DNA of 64,000 nt from Myxococcales bacterium (GCA_004193285.1 SECP01000042.1:21231-85230), one strand, 5' to 3'. Counted from the stretch's first letter, positions 1-9,527 are shown. Made by a program: numbers and translations. Notes: a model not told the origin generated them from the sequence alone.

Positions 1-662
1 CTGACCGGATCCTCCACGAAGGCGCGCCCGCTGTCGAACGTGAGGCTAGTTTGACGAATCTCCACGTCTACGTCCGAGAGCCCCACCTGCTCGAGCTCCT
101 CCGACAAGGACTCGATGCTCGGCCGCGCCAGGAGCGCCGCCTCCACCGCCTTGGAAAACTCGCTATCGTCGTGTTTGAGCGCGTACTCGCGAAACAAATC
201 CGCGATTTCTTGAAAAGAGCCGCGGAGCGGCAGCGCGATGACCGCTTGCCCGCCGGGACAGAGCAGCCGCTCCATCTCGCTCAGGAGGGCCAGCCGCGCG
301 TCCGCGCCGACGCAAGGGTGGAGCGTCATGGCGTGGGTGTAGAGCCCCTCCTCGTTTTCCAGACCGCCGTCCGAGGACGGCCGGTATTCGATCCGCACGT
401 CCCCCATGACCTGGGCCTTGTTGCGCGCCAGCTCTAGCGCCGGTAGCGACGCGTCCACCCCCACGATGTCCGCGCCATCCGAGCTCTCGTAGACTTTGAG
501 GTCAGGGTACCCGGTGCGGCACCCCAGGTGCACGATGCGCGCCGACTCGCCGACCACCAGCATCTGCTGGGCAAGCTCCCCGAAGAGCGAGAGGTAACGC
601 GGGACGACGAACGTCTCCAGGATCGCGGCGTCCGCGGGGCTCAGCTTCTCCGTCTGATACAC
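1..662 (-). CDS. SAM-dependent methyltransferase, class I (3' end cut off by window edge)
   Basis: Reading frame on the minus strand, open through base 1, so the C-terminus lies outside the window. The translation has the class I methyltransferase fold signature: VHLGCRTGYPD (motif I, with Cys in the glycine-rich loop), GVDAS (acidic residue after beta 2) and LLCPGGQAVIALPL (post-motif segment before strand 5). A GTG at 660-662 is the first normal start codon after the in-frame stop near 716, but coding-like sequence (EKKVCYAGEF) extends slightly upstream, so the start is uncertain. The fold is clear; the methyl acceptor cannot be told. Confidence 0.72.
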   Translation of the reverse strand, partial: MYQTEKLSPADAAILETFVVPRYLSLFGELAQQMLVVGESARIVHLGCRTGYPDLKVYESSDGADIVGVDASLPALELARNKAQVMGDVRIEYRPSSDGGLENEEGLYTHAMTLHPCVGADARLALLSEMERLLCPGGQAVIALPLRGSFQEIADLFREYALKHDDSEFSKAVEAALLARPSIESLSEELEQVGLSDVDVEIRQTSLTFDSGRAFVEDPV

Positions 663-819
663 GAATTCACCGGCGTAACAGACCTTTTTCTCGGAAGCTA
701 GCGCCGCGTTAGCGCGTTAAGCTCGCAGTCTGTCTGGCATTCCTTCGGCTGCTAAGTCTGCCCCAGCGCCTGCTCTGCCGCGCTGGCCGCAGGCGCGCGC
801 TTATGCGGCGTGCCTCGGT
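663..819. other. Gap between methyltransferase and M23 peptidase
   Basis: No independent gene is seen. The frame of the downstream peptidase stays open back to 721, so part of this stretch may encode its signal peptide. Confidence 0.4.
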
Positions 820-1632
820 TTGGCGCTCGCCTCGCGCGGCGTAGCGGCTGCGAGCCGGACTGCGACGGAGGCGGGCCCCAGCGCGCACGCAGCTCCGGTG
901 AGCGGTCCGGCAAAGAAAGGCGCCGCTCCTGTTCCCTCGGCGGCTGCCTGCCCTGCCCGCACGCTGCCGGATGGGGGCGTCTGTGTGCCGGTGCCGGACG
1001 TCACCCTGGCGGGTGCCGCGCTCACTGAAGCCCGCGCCGCGCACCGCGATCGCTCCGGGCGGCTCCGCGCCTACGACCAGATTCCGAGGCGGCCCGAGCG
1101 CCCGAGCGACTACCGCAAATACCAGCTACCAGTGCCTCCGCTACCACAGCAATCCTTCGTTACCAGCGGCTACGACTTGGATTTGCCCGACGACGAGCAG
1201 CGGCGCGGAGCCGAGATGAAGGCCGTCGGCCATGGCGGCGTGGACTTGGCGCAGAAGCGGGGAACCAAGGTTTCGCTCGTGCCACTCGAGCACCAAGTAG
1301 GCGACGCGGACGTGCTGTTCGTCGGTAAGTTGTTCGGTAACTCGGTCGTCACTCACCACGCGGTGCGCGAAGGGTCCGGCGTTCGGGACTACTTGGTGAT
1401 CCACGGGCATCTGGAGAAGCCTGCTTCCGGGCTGGCACCGGGAGCGACACTGCCGGCTGGGGGCGTGGTCGGCTATGTGGGCGACTCGGGTAGCCCGGGC
1501 GTCGTGCACCTTCACCTGGAGGTGCGGCGTGCGCGCGAGGGTGTGAGCTTGTCGAACCTCGGCCCGGGGGAGCTGGTGCAGAACGCCAAGACGGTCGCAT
1601 GCGACCCGCGCAACGTGCTCCCGCTGCTCTAA
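820..1632 (+). CDS. M23-family (LytM-type) metallopeptidase, probably exported
   Basis: About 270 residues. The C-terminal half is an M23 endopeptidase domain: HGGVDLA gives the H-x3-D zinc pair, VIHGHL the middle histidine, and HLHLEV the H-x-H motif, so the catalytic set looks complete. The family cleaves peptidoglycan cross-links or stems in the periplasm. The N-terminal part is Ala/Pro-rich and disordered-looking. The start is doubtful: the TTG at 820 gives a poor signal sequence, the frame is open back to 721, and an ATG at 803 lies in another frame. The stop overlaps the convergent response-regulator gene by 4 bases. Confidence 0.75.
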   Translation: MALASRGVAAASRTATEAGPSAHAAPVSGPAKKGAAPVPSAAACPARTLPDGGVCVPVPDVTLAGAALTEARAAHRDRSGRLRAYDQIPRRPERPSDYRKYQLPVPPLPQQSFVTSGYDLDLPDDEQRRGAEMKAVGHGGVDLAQKRGTKVSLVPLEHQVGDADVLFVGKLFGNSVVTHHAVREGSGVRDYLVIHGHLEKPASGLAPGATLPAGGVVGYVGDSGSPGVVHLHLEVRRAREGVSLSNLGPGELVQNAKTVACDPRNVLPLL

Positions 1633-2315
1633 ACCGTCAGCTTGTAGCCGAACCCGTACACCGTGAGGATGTGCTCCGGCTTGTCCGGGCTCCGCTCCAC
1701 CTTGCGGCGCAGCTTCACGATGAAGTTATCGATGGTGCGGTTGGTCGGCGTCGCCTCCAGGCCCCAGATCTTGTTCAAGATCTCGTCCCGACTCACAGGC
1801 TGCCCGGCGCGCTCGTGGAGCAACCGCAAGAGCTCCACCTCGTAAAAGGAGAGCGACTCGCTCGTCGAGCCGCGCTGCACCGTGTGGGCCGACAGATTGA
1901 CGAGCGCCTCGCCAATGGTGATCGACTGAACCTCCGCGCGAGGCTGAGTGCGCCGGAAAATCGCGCGGATGCGGGCCACCAGCTCGCCTACGCTGAAAGG
2001 CTTGGTGACGTAGTCGTCCGCCCCGGCGTCCAGCCCGCGGATCTTGTCGGCCTCCTGACTCTTGGCCGTCAGCATCAGGATCGGCACGACGCCGTCACTG
2101 CGCCGAATCTCTTGGCAGACCTGATAGCCGTTGATGTCCGGCAGCATCAGGTCCAACAAAATGGCGTGCGGGCGCTCGGTCTTTGCGAGAGCGACGCCTT
2201 CGCGTCCAGTCCCGCAAGTGAGCACCCGAAAGCCTTCGAACTCCAGGGCGTCCTTCAGGCCGAGGGCGAGCTGAGGCTCGTCCTCGACGACTAGGATGGT
2301 CTTCTTGGCGTCCAT
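1629..2315 (-). CDS. OmpR/PhoB-type response regulator
   Basis: 228 residues, full length for the family. The receiver domain (about 1-120) has the acidic pair E11/D12, phospho-acceptor D55 in LLDLMLPD, T83 and K105 in TKPF, so all switch residues are present. The winged-helix DNA-binding domain (about 130-228) contains LSFYEVELLRLLHERAGQPVSR and ends YGFGYKL, typical of OmpR/PhoB. No histidine kinase gene is adjacent, so it is an orphan in this window. It converges on the M23 gene with a 4-base overlap, so the two cannot have separate terminators between them. Confidence 0.93.
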   Translation of the reverse strand: MDAKKTILVVEDEPQLALGLKDALEFEGFRVLTCGTGREGVALAKTERPHAILLDLMLPDINGYQVCQEIRRSDGVVPILMLTAKSQEADKIRGLDAGADDYVTKPFSVGELVARIRAIFRRTQPRAEVQSITIGEALVNLSAHTVQRGSTSESLSFYEVELLRLLHERAGQPVSRDEILNKIWGLEATPTNRTIDNFIVKLRRKVERSPDKPEHILTVYGFGYKLTV

Positions 2316-2376
2316 GCTGCGGGCGGCCGCATCTTACGGCACACCCGCAGCCTAGCCCAAGCCAGACTCGGCCCTC

Positions 2377-4815
2377 TTACTGCGAACCGAGCGAAGCGCC
2401 CAAGCACGCAACCAGAGCGATCGCGCCCTTCGCCGGCGTGTTGTCGCCGATGAAGCGCAGCAGGCGCTTGCTGTCCGCGGAGCAGTCCGCGACCAACGTG
2501 GGGTTACCGACCTGGGGCTCGTTCGGAGCCGCATTGACGTAGCAGTAGCCAGGCGTCGTCGGCGGTACCGGGTTGTTCTGACAGTCTTGGAGCTGAGCGC
2601 CCTCGAGCTGCCCGATCTCGCAGGTGCAGAACTGCTCGCACGGCGTCTGGCCGGTGCCGTTGCCGCAGGTCTGAGATGCCCGCAGCTTGTTGAGCACCGC
2701 TTCGCGCAGCTGCGGGCGATCTTCCACCGACTGACGGTTGGTGTTCGCGTCGCACCCGCAGGCGCCGTTGCTCGGCGGGGCGGCTTCGATGACGGCGCAT
2801 GGCACCTGGCCGGGCTCCAAGCCGCCCTGGGCCATCTCAGTGTCGTTCGGCACGAGCGGGCGCGGGAGGCACTTGCCCTTGAGCGCTTCCTTCAAGCGGT
2901 CGATGATCGCCTTGACGGCCGGGTTGTAGCCGTAGTCCGGCTTCGCCTTGTTATCCACGACCTTGGGGCAGATGGAGGCGACGATCGAGTTGTCCTTGTA
3001 CTCGCGAAGGACCTGCAGGTGACGCGTGCCCGGGTAGGCTTTCGCGAAGTGCTGGGTGATGGTCGGCGCGCCGCCGCCGGGGGGCTGGCAAAGCGGCCGG
3101 TTGAAGCCGAGCTCCGTCATGAAGCAATCGCAGCCCTTGCCCTCCGCCTCGCGAGCTTCCGTACAATCCACCGGAGCGGAAAGCGGGAAGATGCACGCGT
3201 ACTGAAGGTCGTTGTTCCCCATGTTCAACTGCTCGTGGCCGTTGATGGGGTTGGCAGTCGGGTTCGTGGAGTCCGCGCCGACGAGCGCGGCATTGACCAC
3301 CGGGTTGGTGCCGGTACGCGGATTCGGCGTCTCGATCATCAGCGGATCCGTCGGGGCGACGGGCGCGTCATTCGTGTCCGCGTTGGGGTTGCCGAGGATC
3401 ACGTCCCAGCGGCCGGCGGTCTCCAGCTGAGCCTCGGTCATGTAGCGGAGCGTGTCCGGCGTACCGAGGGTCTCCTCGTCCGCGATGTCTTGCCAGGGGA
3501 CGCCGACGATACCGGCGAGGAAGACGAGACCTTGGTCGCGCGGGGCAGTGCCGTCCGTCGTCGTGTAGAGCGGATTGGCGACCAGCGTGCGGTTGCGCAG
3601 GGGGACGAGCTTGTCCCGCAAGCCGCTGGAGTAGCGGCTGGTCGGGTAGAGGAGCTCGAAGCCGAAGCGGCGCTTCTGCTGCCAGCAGCGCAGGTTCGGA
3701 GAGTCGTCTTCCGCGGCCAGGGTTGCGCCCTTGACGCACTCGGAATCCGCTTTGAGCGACGGGCAACCGGAGCGCTCCGCGCCTTCACCGCAGGACTGGC
3801 AGCACGCGTCGTTCGGGTTGGCGAGGCACTGCGAGGTCGACCGGTACATGGTCGGCGTCTTGCCCGGTTGGGGAGTGCGGGCGATGAGCCAGCCGTAACC
3901 CTCGTCCACGATCGAGCAGTCGTTCTCGTCCGACAGCATGATCACGGCGACGAGCGAGTCCGGACGGAGGAAGGCCGCGCGCTGAGCGAGCACGGTCGCG
4001 TCCACGCCCGTGACCGCCGAGAGCGAGGTGTTCGTGTCTACCGCCACGCCGGACGGGGGCTCGGGATCGATGAGGAAGCGATACCAAGCTTCCAGCGAGG
4101 CTTCGTAGCCGCAGCCGCCTTCGCCCGAGCTCGCCACCATGTCCGTGAACTTGGCGATGAAGGCCTCGCCTGCCGAGTCACCCTTCGGGGTGTACTTGGG
4201 GGGATCCGTGGTGTCCCATTTCAGGAAGCCGTTGCCGTCGTACGGGACGATGGGGTCGCCGTTCGGCGCCGCCATGCGGATGGACCCGAGGAGGCGGGCG
4301 TGATCGTCGTCCGTCGGCTTGGTGCAGACGTCCCCCGAGCCGCTGGCGCCGTGTGAGCCCAAGCTCGAGGTGACGACGCCGACGTGAATGTCCTTGATCG
4401 GGTTGAACTCCGGCGCGCTGCCCGTGGGGCAGTCCGGCGCGTTCGCCATCACCGAGATGCCGTCCTTCTCCTGCGCCTCGCTGCAGTTGTCCTGCGCCGT
4501 GCACGGACGAACGCAAAGCGGGGTGATGAGGCGCTCCACCAAGAGGGGCACCGCGTCCGCCAAGATGGCCTGCTTGTCGGCCATCGAGATGGAGTTGTCG
4601 ATCATGAAGAGCAGGTCGATCTTGTCGACCGCGGTCTGCCGGATCTCGTCCACGTAGACGTTGCTCGTCCGGGGGACAGCGGGGGCTACGGGGCGATCGA
4701 GACAGCCACCGGTGACGGCCGCGCCGCCGACCATGACGGCCAGCCCGGCGAGGCCCGCCCGCAGCAGCGACCAGGCGCTGCGCTGGGACGGGGACGAGTT
4801 GCGCTTCAGCATCAT
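2377..4815 (-). CDS. VWA-domain lipoprotein (paralogue 1)
   Basis: 812 residues. A type II signal peptide ends in VTGGC with Cys38 as lipidation site, so it is probably an outer-membrane or periplasmic lipoprotein. A von Willebrand factor A-like domain follows, with MIDAS motif DNSISM at about residue 73 and a later segment VIMLSDENDCS. The protein is cysteine-rich, notably CTAQDNC, CGCD and CEQFCTCE. A good Shine-Dalgarno (AAGGAG, complement of 4824-4829) lies 8 bases before the ATG. It is a close paralogue of the next upstream gene (5152-7434): both have (V/A)DKxDLLFMIDNS and CGYEASLEAWYRFLIDP. The ligand is unknown; adhesion or surface assembly is only a guess. Confidence 0.8.
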   Translation of the reverse strand: MMLKRNSSPSQRSAWSLLRAGLAGLAVMVGGAAVTGGCLDRPVAPAVPRTSNVYVDEIRQTAVDKIDLLFMIDNSISMADKQAILADAVPLLVERLITPLCVRPCTAQDNCSEAQEKDGISVMANAPDCPTGSAPEFNPIKDIHVGVVTSSLGSHGASGSGDVCTKPTDDDHARLLGSIRMAAPNGDPIVPYDGNGFLKWDTTDPPKYTPKGDSAGEAFIAKFTDMVASSGEGGCGYEASLEAWYRFLIDPEPPSGVAVDTNTSLSAVTGVDATVLAQRAAFLRPDSLVAVIMLSDENDCSIVDEGYGWLIARTPQPGKTPTMYRSTSQCLANPNDACCQSCGEGAERSGCPSLKADSECVKGATLAAEDDSPNLRCWQQKRRFGFELLYPTSRYSSGLRDKLVPLRNRTLVANPLYTTTDGTAPRDQGLVFLAGIVGVPWQDIADEETLGTPDTLRYMTEAQLETAGRWDVILGNPNADTNDAPVAPTDPLMIETPNPRTGTNPVVNAALVGADSTNPTANPINGHEQLNMGNNDLQYACIFPLSAPVDCTEAREAEGKGCDCFMTELGFNRPLCQPPGGGAPTITQHFAKAYPGTRHLQVLREYKDNSIVASICPKVVDNKAKPDYGYNPAVKAIIDRLKEALKGKCLPRPLVPNDTEMAQGGLEPGQVPCAVIEAAPPSNGACGCDANTNRQSVEDRPQLREAVLNKLRASQTCGNGTGQTPCEQFCTCEIGQLEGAQLQDCQNNPVPPTTPGYCYVNAAPNEPQVGNPTLVADCSADSKRLLRFIGDNTPAKGAIALVACLGASLGSQ

Positions 4816-5151
4816 TGGAAGAACTCCTTGAGTGGACCGACTACCGACAGGTCAGACCTTGCACCGGCTGACCCGCGGAATAGAGCTAGATTGCGGCAGC
4901 CTGACGCCCAGGGGGCGCGCGGCGGAGCGGAGGTTACGGGGCCGCGAGCCAATTTGTCAACGCTGCGAAACCGCAGGAACAAAGCACAAACGGGCGCCGG
5001 CATGCGGGTCGCGAAGGAGCAACCAGTATGCCAACACTGAAACCGCGAATTTCGAGCTGACGGCCTGAGCCGAGTGGCAACGCGGTTGGCAGCCGAGTGG
5101 CCGCTCGCCAACCGCGGTCACGCTCTCAGCACGCTGCGGGCGCGGGGTAGG
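4816..5151. other. Intergenic stretch between the two VWA lipoprotein genes
   Basis: No gene is supported. It holds the Shine-Dalgarno of the downstream lipoprotein gene and a strong inverted repeat at 5081-5116, listed separately. Confidence 0.6.
5081..5116 (-). terminator. Long hairpin after VWA lipoprotein paralogue 2
   Basis: Perfect 10-bp arms CGCGGTTGGC and GCCAACCGCG around a 16-base loop that can itself fold (GAG...CTC). It begins 35 bases past the stop of the upstream minus-strand gene. There is no T-run on the minus strand, so this would be a non-canonical terminator or an RNA-stabilising hairpin. Confidence 0.5.
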
Positions 5152-7434
5152 TCAATGTAGGGTCGCTCCCAGGCAGGCGATGACGGCGGTCGCTCCCGGA
5201 CGCGGGGTGTCCTTGCCAACGAAGCGCAGGAGCTGTTTCTTCCCCTCCTCACAGTTGGCGACCAGATCCGCGTTGCCGCTCGGGGAATCGCCGAACGGGT
5301 GCACGTAGCAGTAGCCCGGGACGTCCGGCCCCTGCACATCGTTCAGGCACTGCGTGAGCGCGTCGCCGGTGGACTGCGCTAGCTCGCACAAGCAAAGCGA
5401 CTCGCAGGCCGGCTTGTTCGGCGCGTCGCATTCGAGTCGACCCTTGAGCCGGCTTCGAACGAGCGCGGACGCTTCGGTGGAGGCCGGTGAGCGGCTCTGC
5501 AGCTCACAGCTGCACGCGCCGCCTTGCGGCACCGCGGCGGCCTCGACGACGACGCACGGTAGCTCGCCGCTCGCGTTGCTGGCGACCGCGAGCGGGCGCG
5601 GCAAGCAGCGGCCGCTCAGCACGTCGCGCAGGCGGTCCACGAGGGCGTCCACGGCGGGCTCGTAGCCGTAGCCCGGCTGACCCTTTTCCTGAACCTTCGG
5701 ACAAATGGACGCCACGATCGCGGCGTCCCCAATGCCCTTGAGCACCTCCAGGGGACGAAGGCCGGGGTACGCCTTGCCGAAGTACTGCGTGGGCTCCGCG
5801 GGCCCGCCGCCGGGCGGCTGACACAGGGGGCTGTTGCTCGCCAGATCCCCAGGGGCATTCACTGGATCCTCCTCGCTGGGCGGACGGCAATCGCAGCGCC
5901 CATCCGCTGCGCAGGGCTGCGGGTCCAGCGCGAACGTGCACGCCAGCTGCAGGTCCGTCCCGTTCGGTTTTTGCTCATGACCGTTGATCGCGTTTTGGCG
6001 CGGGTTCGTGGACGTCTCCGGCGCGATCGCGTCGCCCGTGATCGGATTCGTCCCGCTCCGCGGCGCGAGCGACTCGCGCATGAATGGGTCGCTGGGCGGC
6101 GTATTCGTGGCGGGGTCACCGACCAGCACGTCCCACCGTTTGCGCTCCGCGAGCTGGCGCGCGGTGAGGTAGCGAAGGCCGCCGCCGGTGAGGCTCGCGT
6201 CGTCCGCGATGTCTTGCCAAGGCACGCCGACGATCCCCGCGAGGTACACCAAACCGACGTCCCGACTGACCCCGGTCGGACCGGGAGCGAACAAAGGATT
6301 GTCGACCAGCCCTCCCGTCGCGCGTGACGGCACCTTCTTCTGCGTGAGGCCGGCGATGTAGCGCGACGTCGGGTACAAGAAATCGTAGCCGAAGCGCCGC
6401 TTGTTCTCGAGGCAGCGCTGATTGAGCGCGTCTTCCTTCGAGCCGAGTCGCCCGCCAGCGGCCCCTTGGCAAACGGGGTCCGCGGTGTGCGCGATGCAGC
6501 CTTCCGGAGCGGCCGCGACGCAAGGCAGGCAGCAAGGATCGTTCGGGTCTTTGGCGCAGGCCGAGTTGCCGCGCCACATGAAGCTGTCGTTGTGCGTATC
6601 GGCGGCCATGTGACCCCAGCCGTCGTCGCGAATGGAGCAGTCGTTTTCGTCCGTCAGCATCATGATCGCTACCAGCGAGTCCGGTCGCAAGAATGCCTGA
6701 CGCTGCGCGAGCAGCGCTTCGTCGACGCCCATCGCGACCGTTTGCTCGTTCGGAGGAGCTCCGGTGACGACGAGCGCGGCCGGCGGCGCGGGATCGATCA
6801 GAAAGCGGTACCAGGCCTCCAGTGAAGCTTCGTAGCCGCACCCGTCCTCGTAGGCGCTCTTCACCATTTCGGCGAAATCCGTGCCGAGCCTCTGCGCATT
6901 CGTTTCGCCGGGAGGATTGAGCTTGCCGTCCGGATCCCACGCTAAAAAGCCGCTCCCCTGGTAGCTGGTCAGGCCGGTGCGGACACTGGGCAGCAGCATC
7001 GCTCGGTCGTCCGGATGCCCTGCATCGCCGGGAGAACAGAAGGAGTTGCGCGCGCCGTGAGCGCCGAGGCTAGAGGTGATGACGGCCACGTGAATGTCGC
7101 GGACGGCGCGAAACTCCGGCTGCATTCCCGGCGGGCACTTCTCGTCCACACTTCCGCGAGCTTGGACCATGCCGTTGCCAACGCAGCGCGGCACGACGAG
7201 GCGGTCCACGAGCTGAGGCACCGCCTCGGCCAGGAGCCGCTGCTTGTCGCCCATGGATTGCGAGTTGTCGATCATGAAGAGGAGATCGAGCTTGTCGATC
7301 ACCTCCGTCCGGATCGGCTCCACATACAGATTGCTCGTGCGCGGCTCGGTGGGGACGACCGGGCGGTCGAGGCACGCCGACGCCAGCACGGAGATGCAAC
7401 CGCTCACACCCGTCAACAGCAAGGCCCTACGCAT
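5152..7434 (-). CDS. VWA-domain lipoprotein (paralogue 2)
   Basis: 760 residues from the ATG at 7434, chosen because AAGGAG (complement of 7444-7449) lies 9 bases upstream and the resulting N-terminus is a clean lipoprotein signal peptide (LASAC, Cys21). An ATG 8 codons further upstream is less likely. The VWA-like domain carries DNSQSM and IMMLTDENDCS, the same positions as in paralogue 1, and the two proteins align along most of their length, including the cysteine-rich C-terminal third. The gene lies 65 bases downstream of uvrC on the same strand. Function is unknown beyond a VWA ligand-binding fold and lipid anchoring. Confidence 0.8.
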   Translation of the reverse strand: MRRALLLTGVSGCISVLASACLDRPVVPTEPRTSNLYVEPIRTEVIDKLDLLFMIDNSQSMGDKQRLLAEAVPQLVDRLVVPRCVGNGMVQARGSVDEKCPPGMQPEFRAVRDIHVAVITSSLGAHGARNSFCSPGDAGHPDDRAMLLPSVRTGLTSYQGSGFLAWDPDGKLNPPGETNAQRLGTDFAEMVKSAYEDGCGYEASLEAWYRFLIDPAPPAALVVTGAPPNEQTVAMGVDEALLAQRQAFLRPDSLVAIMMLTDENDCSIRDDGWGHMAADTHNDSFMWRGNSACAKDPNDPCCLPCVAAAPEGCIAHTADPVCQGAAGGRLGSKEDALNQRCLENKRRFGYDFLYPTSRYIAGLTQKKVPSRATGGLVDNPLFAPGPTGVSRDVGLVYLAGIVGVPWQDIADDASLTGGGLRYLTARQLAERKRWDVLVGDPATNTPPSDPFMRESLAPRSGTNPITGDAIAPETSTNPRQNAINGHEQKPNGTDLQLACTFALDPQPCAADGRCDCRPPSEEDPVNAPGDLASNSPLCQPPGGGPAEPTQYFGKAYPGLRPLEVLKGIGDAAIVASICPKVQEKGQPGYGYEPAVDALVDRLRDVLSGRCLPRPLAVASNASGELPCVVVEAAAVPQGGACSCELQSRSPASTEASALVRSRLKGRLECDAPNKPACESLCLCELAQSTGDALTQCLNDVQGPDVPGYCYVHPFGDSPSGNADLVANCEEGKKQLLRFVGKDTPRPGATAVIACLGATLH

Positions 7435-7443
7435 CGCTCCACA

Positions 7444-7449
7444 CTCCTT
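7444..7449 (-). promoter_or_regulatory. Shine-Dalgarno deciding the start of VWA lipoprotein paralogue 2
   Basis: CTCCTT on the plus strand reads AAGGAG on the minus strand, 9 bases before the ATG at 7434. It supports that start over the ATG at 7458. Confidence 0.6.
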
Positions 7450-7499
7450 GCCCACCACTCAGCAAGGCGCGTGCCGTAAAAAAACGCGGGTTTTCTGGA

Positions 7500-9503
7500 C
7501 TAGCTCACGGCTTCTTCTGCAACCGTGCCGTCAACCTCGGTGGCTTCGGCAACTGCAGTTGCCGGCTGCGCGCGCCGGGCGAAGGCTTCGCGCAGCGCCT
7601 GCAGGTGCCGCTGGGTCACGCCCGGCACCGCCAAGATCGCTTCGTCCGTTGCCTCTTTCAGCGCCGCTACGGAGCCGAGCGTCTTCAGCAAGGAAGTGCG
7701 CGTCTTCGGACCGATGCCCACGATGCTGTCCAGCTCCGACTCGAAGCGGCGCCGCTTGCCGACTTTGGTGCGCCCGCGGTTCGAGAAGCGGTGCGCTTCG
7801 TCGCGCGCGCGCGCCAGCAAGAACAGCTCCGGGCTGTTCGGACGAAGCGGGATCGGATTCTTCTGCCCCGGCAGGTAGACGCGGTCCACCAGCTTGTCCC
7901 CCGCGACGTTTTCCTTCTCCTTCGCGAGACCGACGATGCACAGGTCGTGCAAGCCCAGGTCGTGCGCGGCGGCGAGCGCCACCCCGAGCTGGCCTCGTCC
8001 GCCGTCGACCACGAACAGGTCCGGCAGCTGCCATTCGTTTTCCACCTCGGCCGGCGCCGCTTCCGCGGCTTCGGCTTCGGCCTTCTGTTTCGCCAATTTG
8101 CCGCGCCGAAAGCGGCGCGACAGCACCTCGAACATGGCGCCGTAGTCATCCCCCTCCCCCACCGTGCGGACGATGTACGAGCGGTAGCGCTTCTTGTCCG
8201 GTTGCCCGTCGAGGAGCGCGACCACCGCGCCGACCGTATCCGCTCCGCCCAGGTGCGAGATGTCCACGCATTCGATGCGGCGTGGCAAAGTCGGGAGCCG
8301 GAGCCGTTCCTGCACGCGCGCGAGGCGTTGGTCGATGTCGTCCGCGGCGCGGCGCTTTTCTTCGAAGGCGTGCTTGGCGTTGTCGCTCGCCATCTCCAAC
8401 AGGGCCCGCCGGGGTCCGCGGGCGGGCGCTAGTACCTCCACCTTGGTGCGACGGCTGTCGACCACCTCCGCCCGGCGTTCCATCAACCATTCCGCGACGC
8501 CGTCTACGCCTTCGGGCAAGGTCGGCACGATGATCTCGTCCGGCACGTGCGCTTCGCCGGAGCCGCCCTCGCCGTAGTGCTCGCGGAGGAAGGTGCTCAC
8601 TACTTCGTCGTCCGGCAGCTCGACGCCCTTGAGCGAGAAAGTCGCGGTGTCCACCATCCGGCCGTGACGCACGACCATCACGCACAGCTCCGTCAGGTCA
8701 CCCTCGCGGTAGATGCCGAGGACGTCTTGATCGCGGTCGCTCACCACGACCACCCGCTGCGCTTCTCGCGCCGACTGCACCGCCGCGAGCTGGTCGCGGT
8801 AGATGGTGGCGAGCTCGAACTCCAAGCTCTGGCTCGCCACCCTCATGCGCTCTTGCAGCTCGCGCGTGAGCTCATCGTGGCGGCCGGCCATGAACAGGTC
8901 CACCGCGCCCACTTGCTGCGCGTAAAGAGCCTTGTCGATGTCCAAGACGCAAGGCGCTAGGCAGCGCTGAATCTGATACTGCAGGCAAGGCCGTTTGCGG
9001 CTCCCGAGCTCGCGGTCCGTGCACGTGCGGAGCTTGAAATGCTTTTCGACCAGGTTGAGCGTGCGCCGCGCGGCCGTGGCGGAATGATACGGCCCGTAGT
9101 ACGTCGCGCCGTCTTTCTTCGGCTTGCGCACCAGCTCGAGCCGCGGATAAGCGTGCTCGCGCGACAAACGCAGGCTGAGGAACTCCTTGTCGTCCCGCAG
9201 CTTCACGTTGTAGCGAGGCTTCCGCTCCTTGATGAGGCTGTTCTCGAGGACGGCCGCCTCCTTCTCGGTGGCGGTGACGATGGTCTCGAGGTCCTCCGCG
9301 TGGCGCCGCAAAAAGGGGATGAAAGCGCGCACGTCGCTCCCCCCTTCCTGGAAGTAGCTGCGCACGCGCGAGCGCAAGCTCTTCGCCTTACCGACGTACA
9401 GCACCGCCCCGTGCTTGTCCTTGAAGAGGTAGCAGCCCGGCTGCACCGGCAGCAGCGCCAGCTTCTGCGCCAGCGCGTTGGGGGCGTGCTCGTCCGAGGG
9501 CAT
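7500..9503 (-). CDS. uvrC: Excinuclease ABC subunit C
   Basis: 667 residues, a little longer than typical UvrC (about 610). UvrC makes the two incisions flanking a lesion in nucleotide excision repair together with UvrA and UvrB. The domains appear in the expected order: GIY-YIG nuclease (GCYLF...LYVGKAKSLRSRVRSYF, about 20-50), a UvrB-binding UVR region (about 205-240), the RNase H-like nuclease (CVDISHLGG, FVVDGGRGQL) and C-terminal helix-hairpin-helices (IVGIGPKT). The ATG at 9503 gives the standard N-terminus just before the GIY-YIG domain. The VanW gene starts only 24 bases away in the other direction, so the two share a very short promoter region. Confidence 0.96.
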   Translation of the reverse strand: MPSDEHAPNALAQKLALLPVQPGCYLFKDKHGAVLYVGKAKSLRSRVRSYFQEGGSDVRAFIPFLRRHAEDLETIVTATEKEAAVLENSLIKERKPRYNVKLRDDKEFLSLRLSREHAYPRLELVRKPKKDGATYYGPYHSATAARRTLNLVEKHFKLRTCTDRELGSRKRPCLQYQIQRCLAPCVLDIDKALYAQQVGAVDLFMAGRHDELTRELQERMRVASQSLEFELATIYRDQLAAVQSAREAQRVVVVSDRDQDVLGIYREGDLTELCVMVVRHGRMVDTATFSLKGVELPDDEVVSTFLREHYGEGGSGEAHVPDEIIVPTLPEGVDGVAEWLMERRAEVVDSRRTKVEVLAPARGPRRALLEMASDNAKHAFEEKRRAADDIDQRLARVQERLRLPTLPRRIECVDISHLGGADTVGAVVALLDGQPDKKRYRSYIVRTVGEGDDYGAMFEVLSRRFRRGKLAKQKAEAEAAEAAPAEVENEWQLPDLFVVDGGRGQLGVALAAAHDLGLHDLCIVGLAKEKENVAGDKLVDRVYLPGQKNPIPLRPNSPELFLLARARDEAHRFSNRGRTKVGKRRRFESELDSIVGIGPKTRTSLLKTLGSVAALKEATDEAILAVPGVTQRHLQALREAFARRAQPATAVAEATEVDGTVAEEAVS

Positions 9504-9527
9504 CGACGGTGTTATACGACAGCGCAC

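Noticed and set aside
2587..4356. A 589-residue plus-strand frame opposite the first VWA lipoprotein gene
   Set aside because: Antisense shadow; the minus strand has a signal peptide, a ribosome-binding site and domain motifs.
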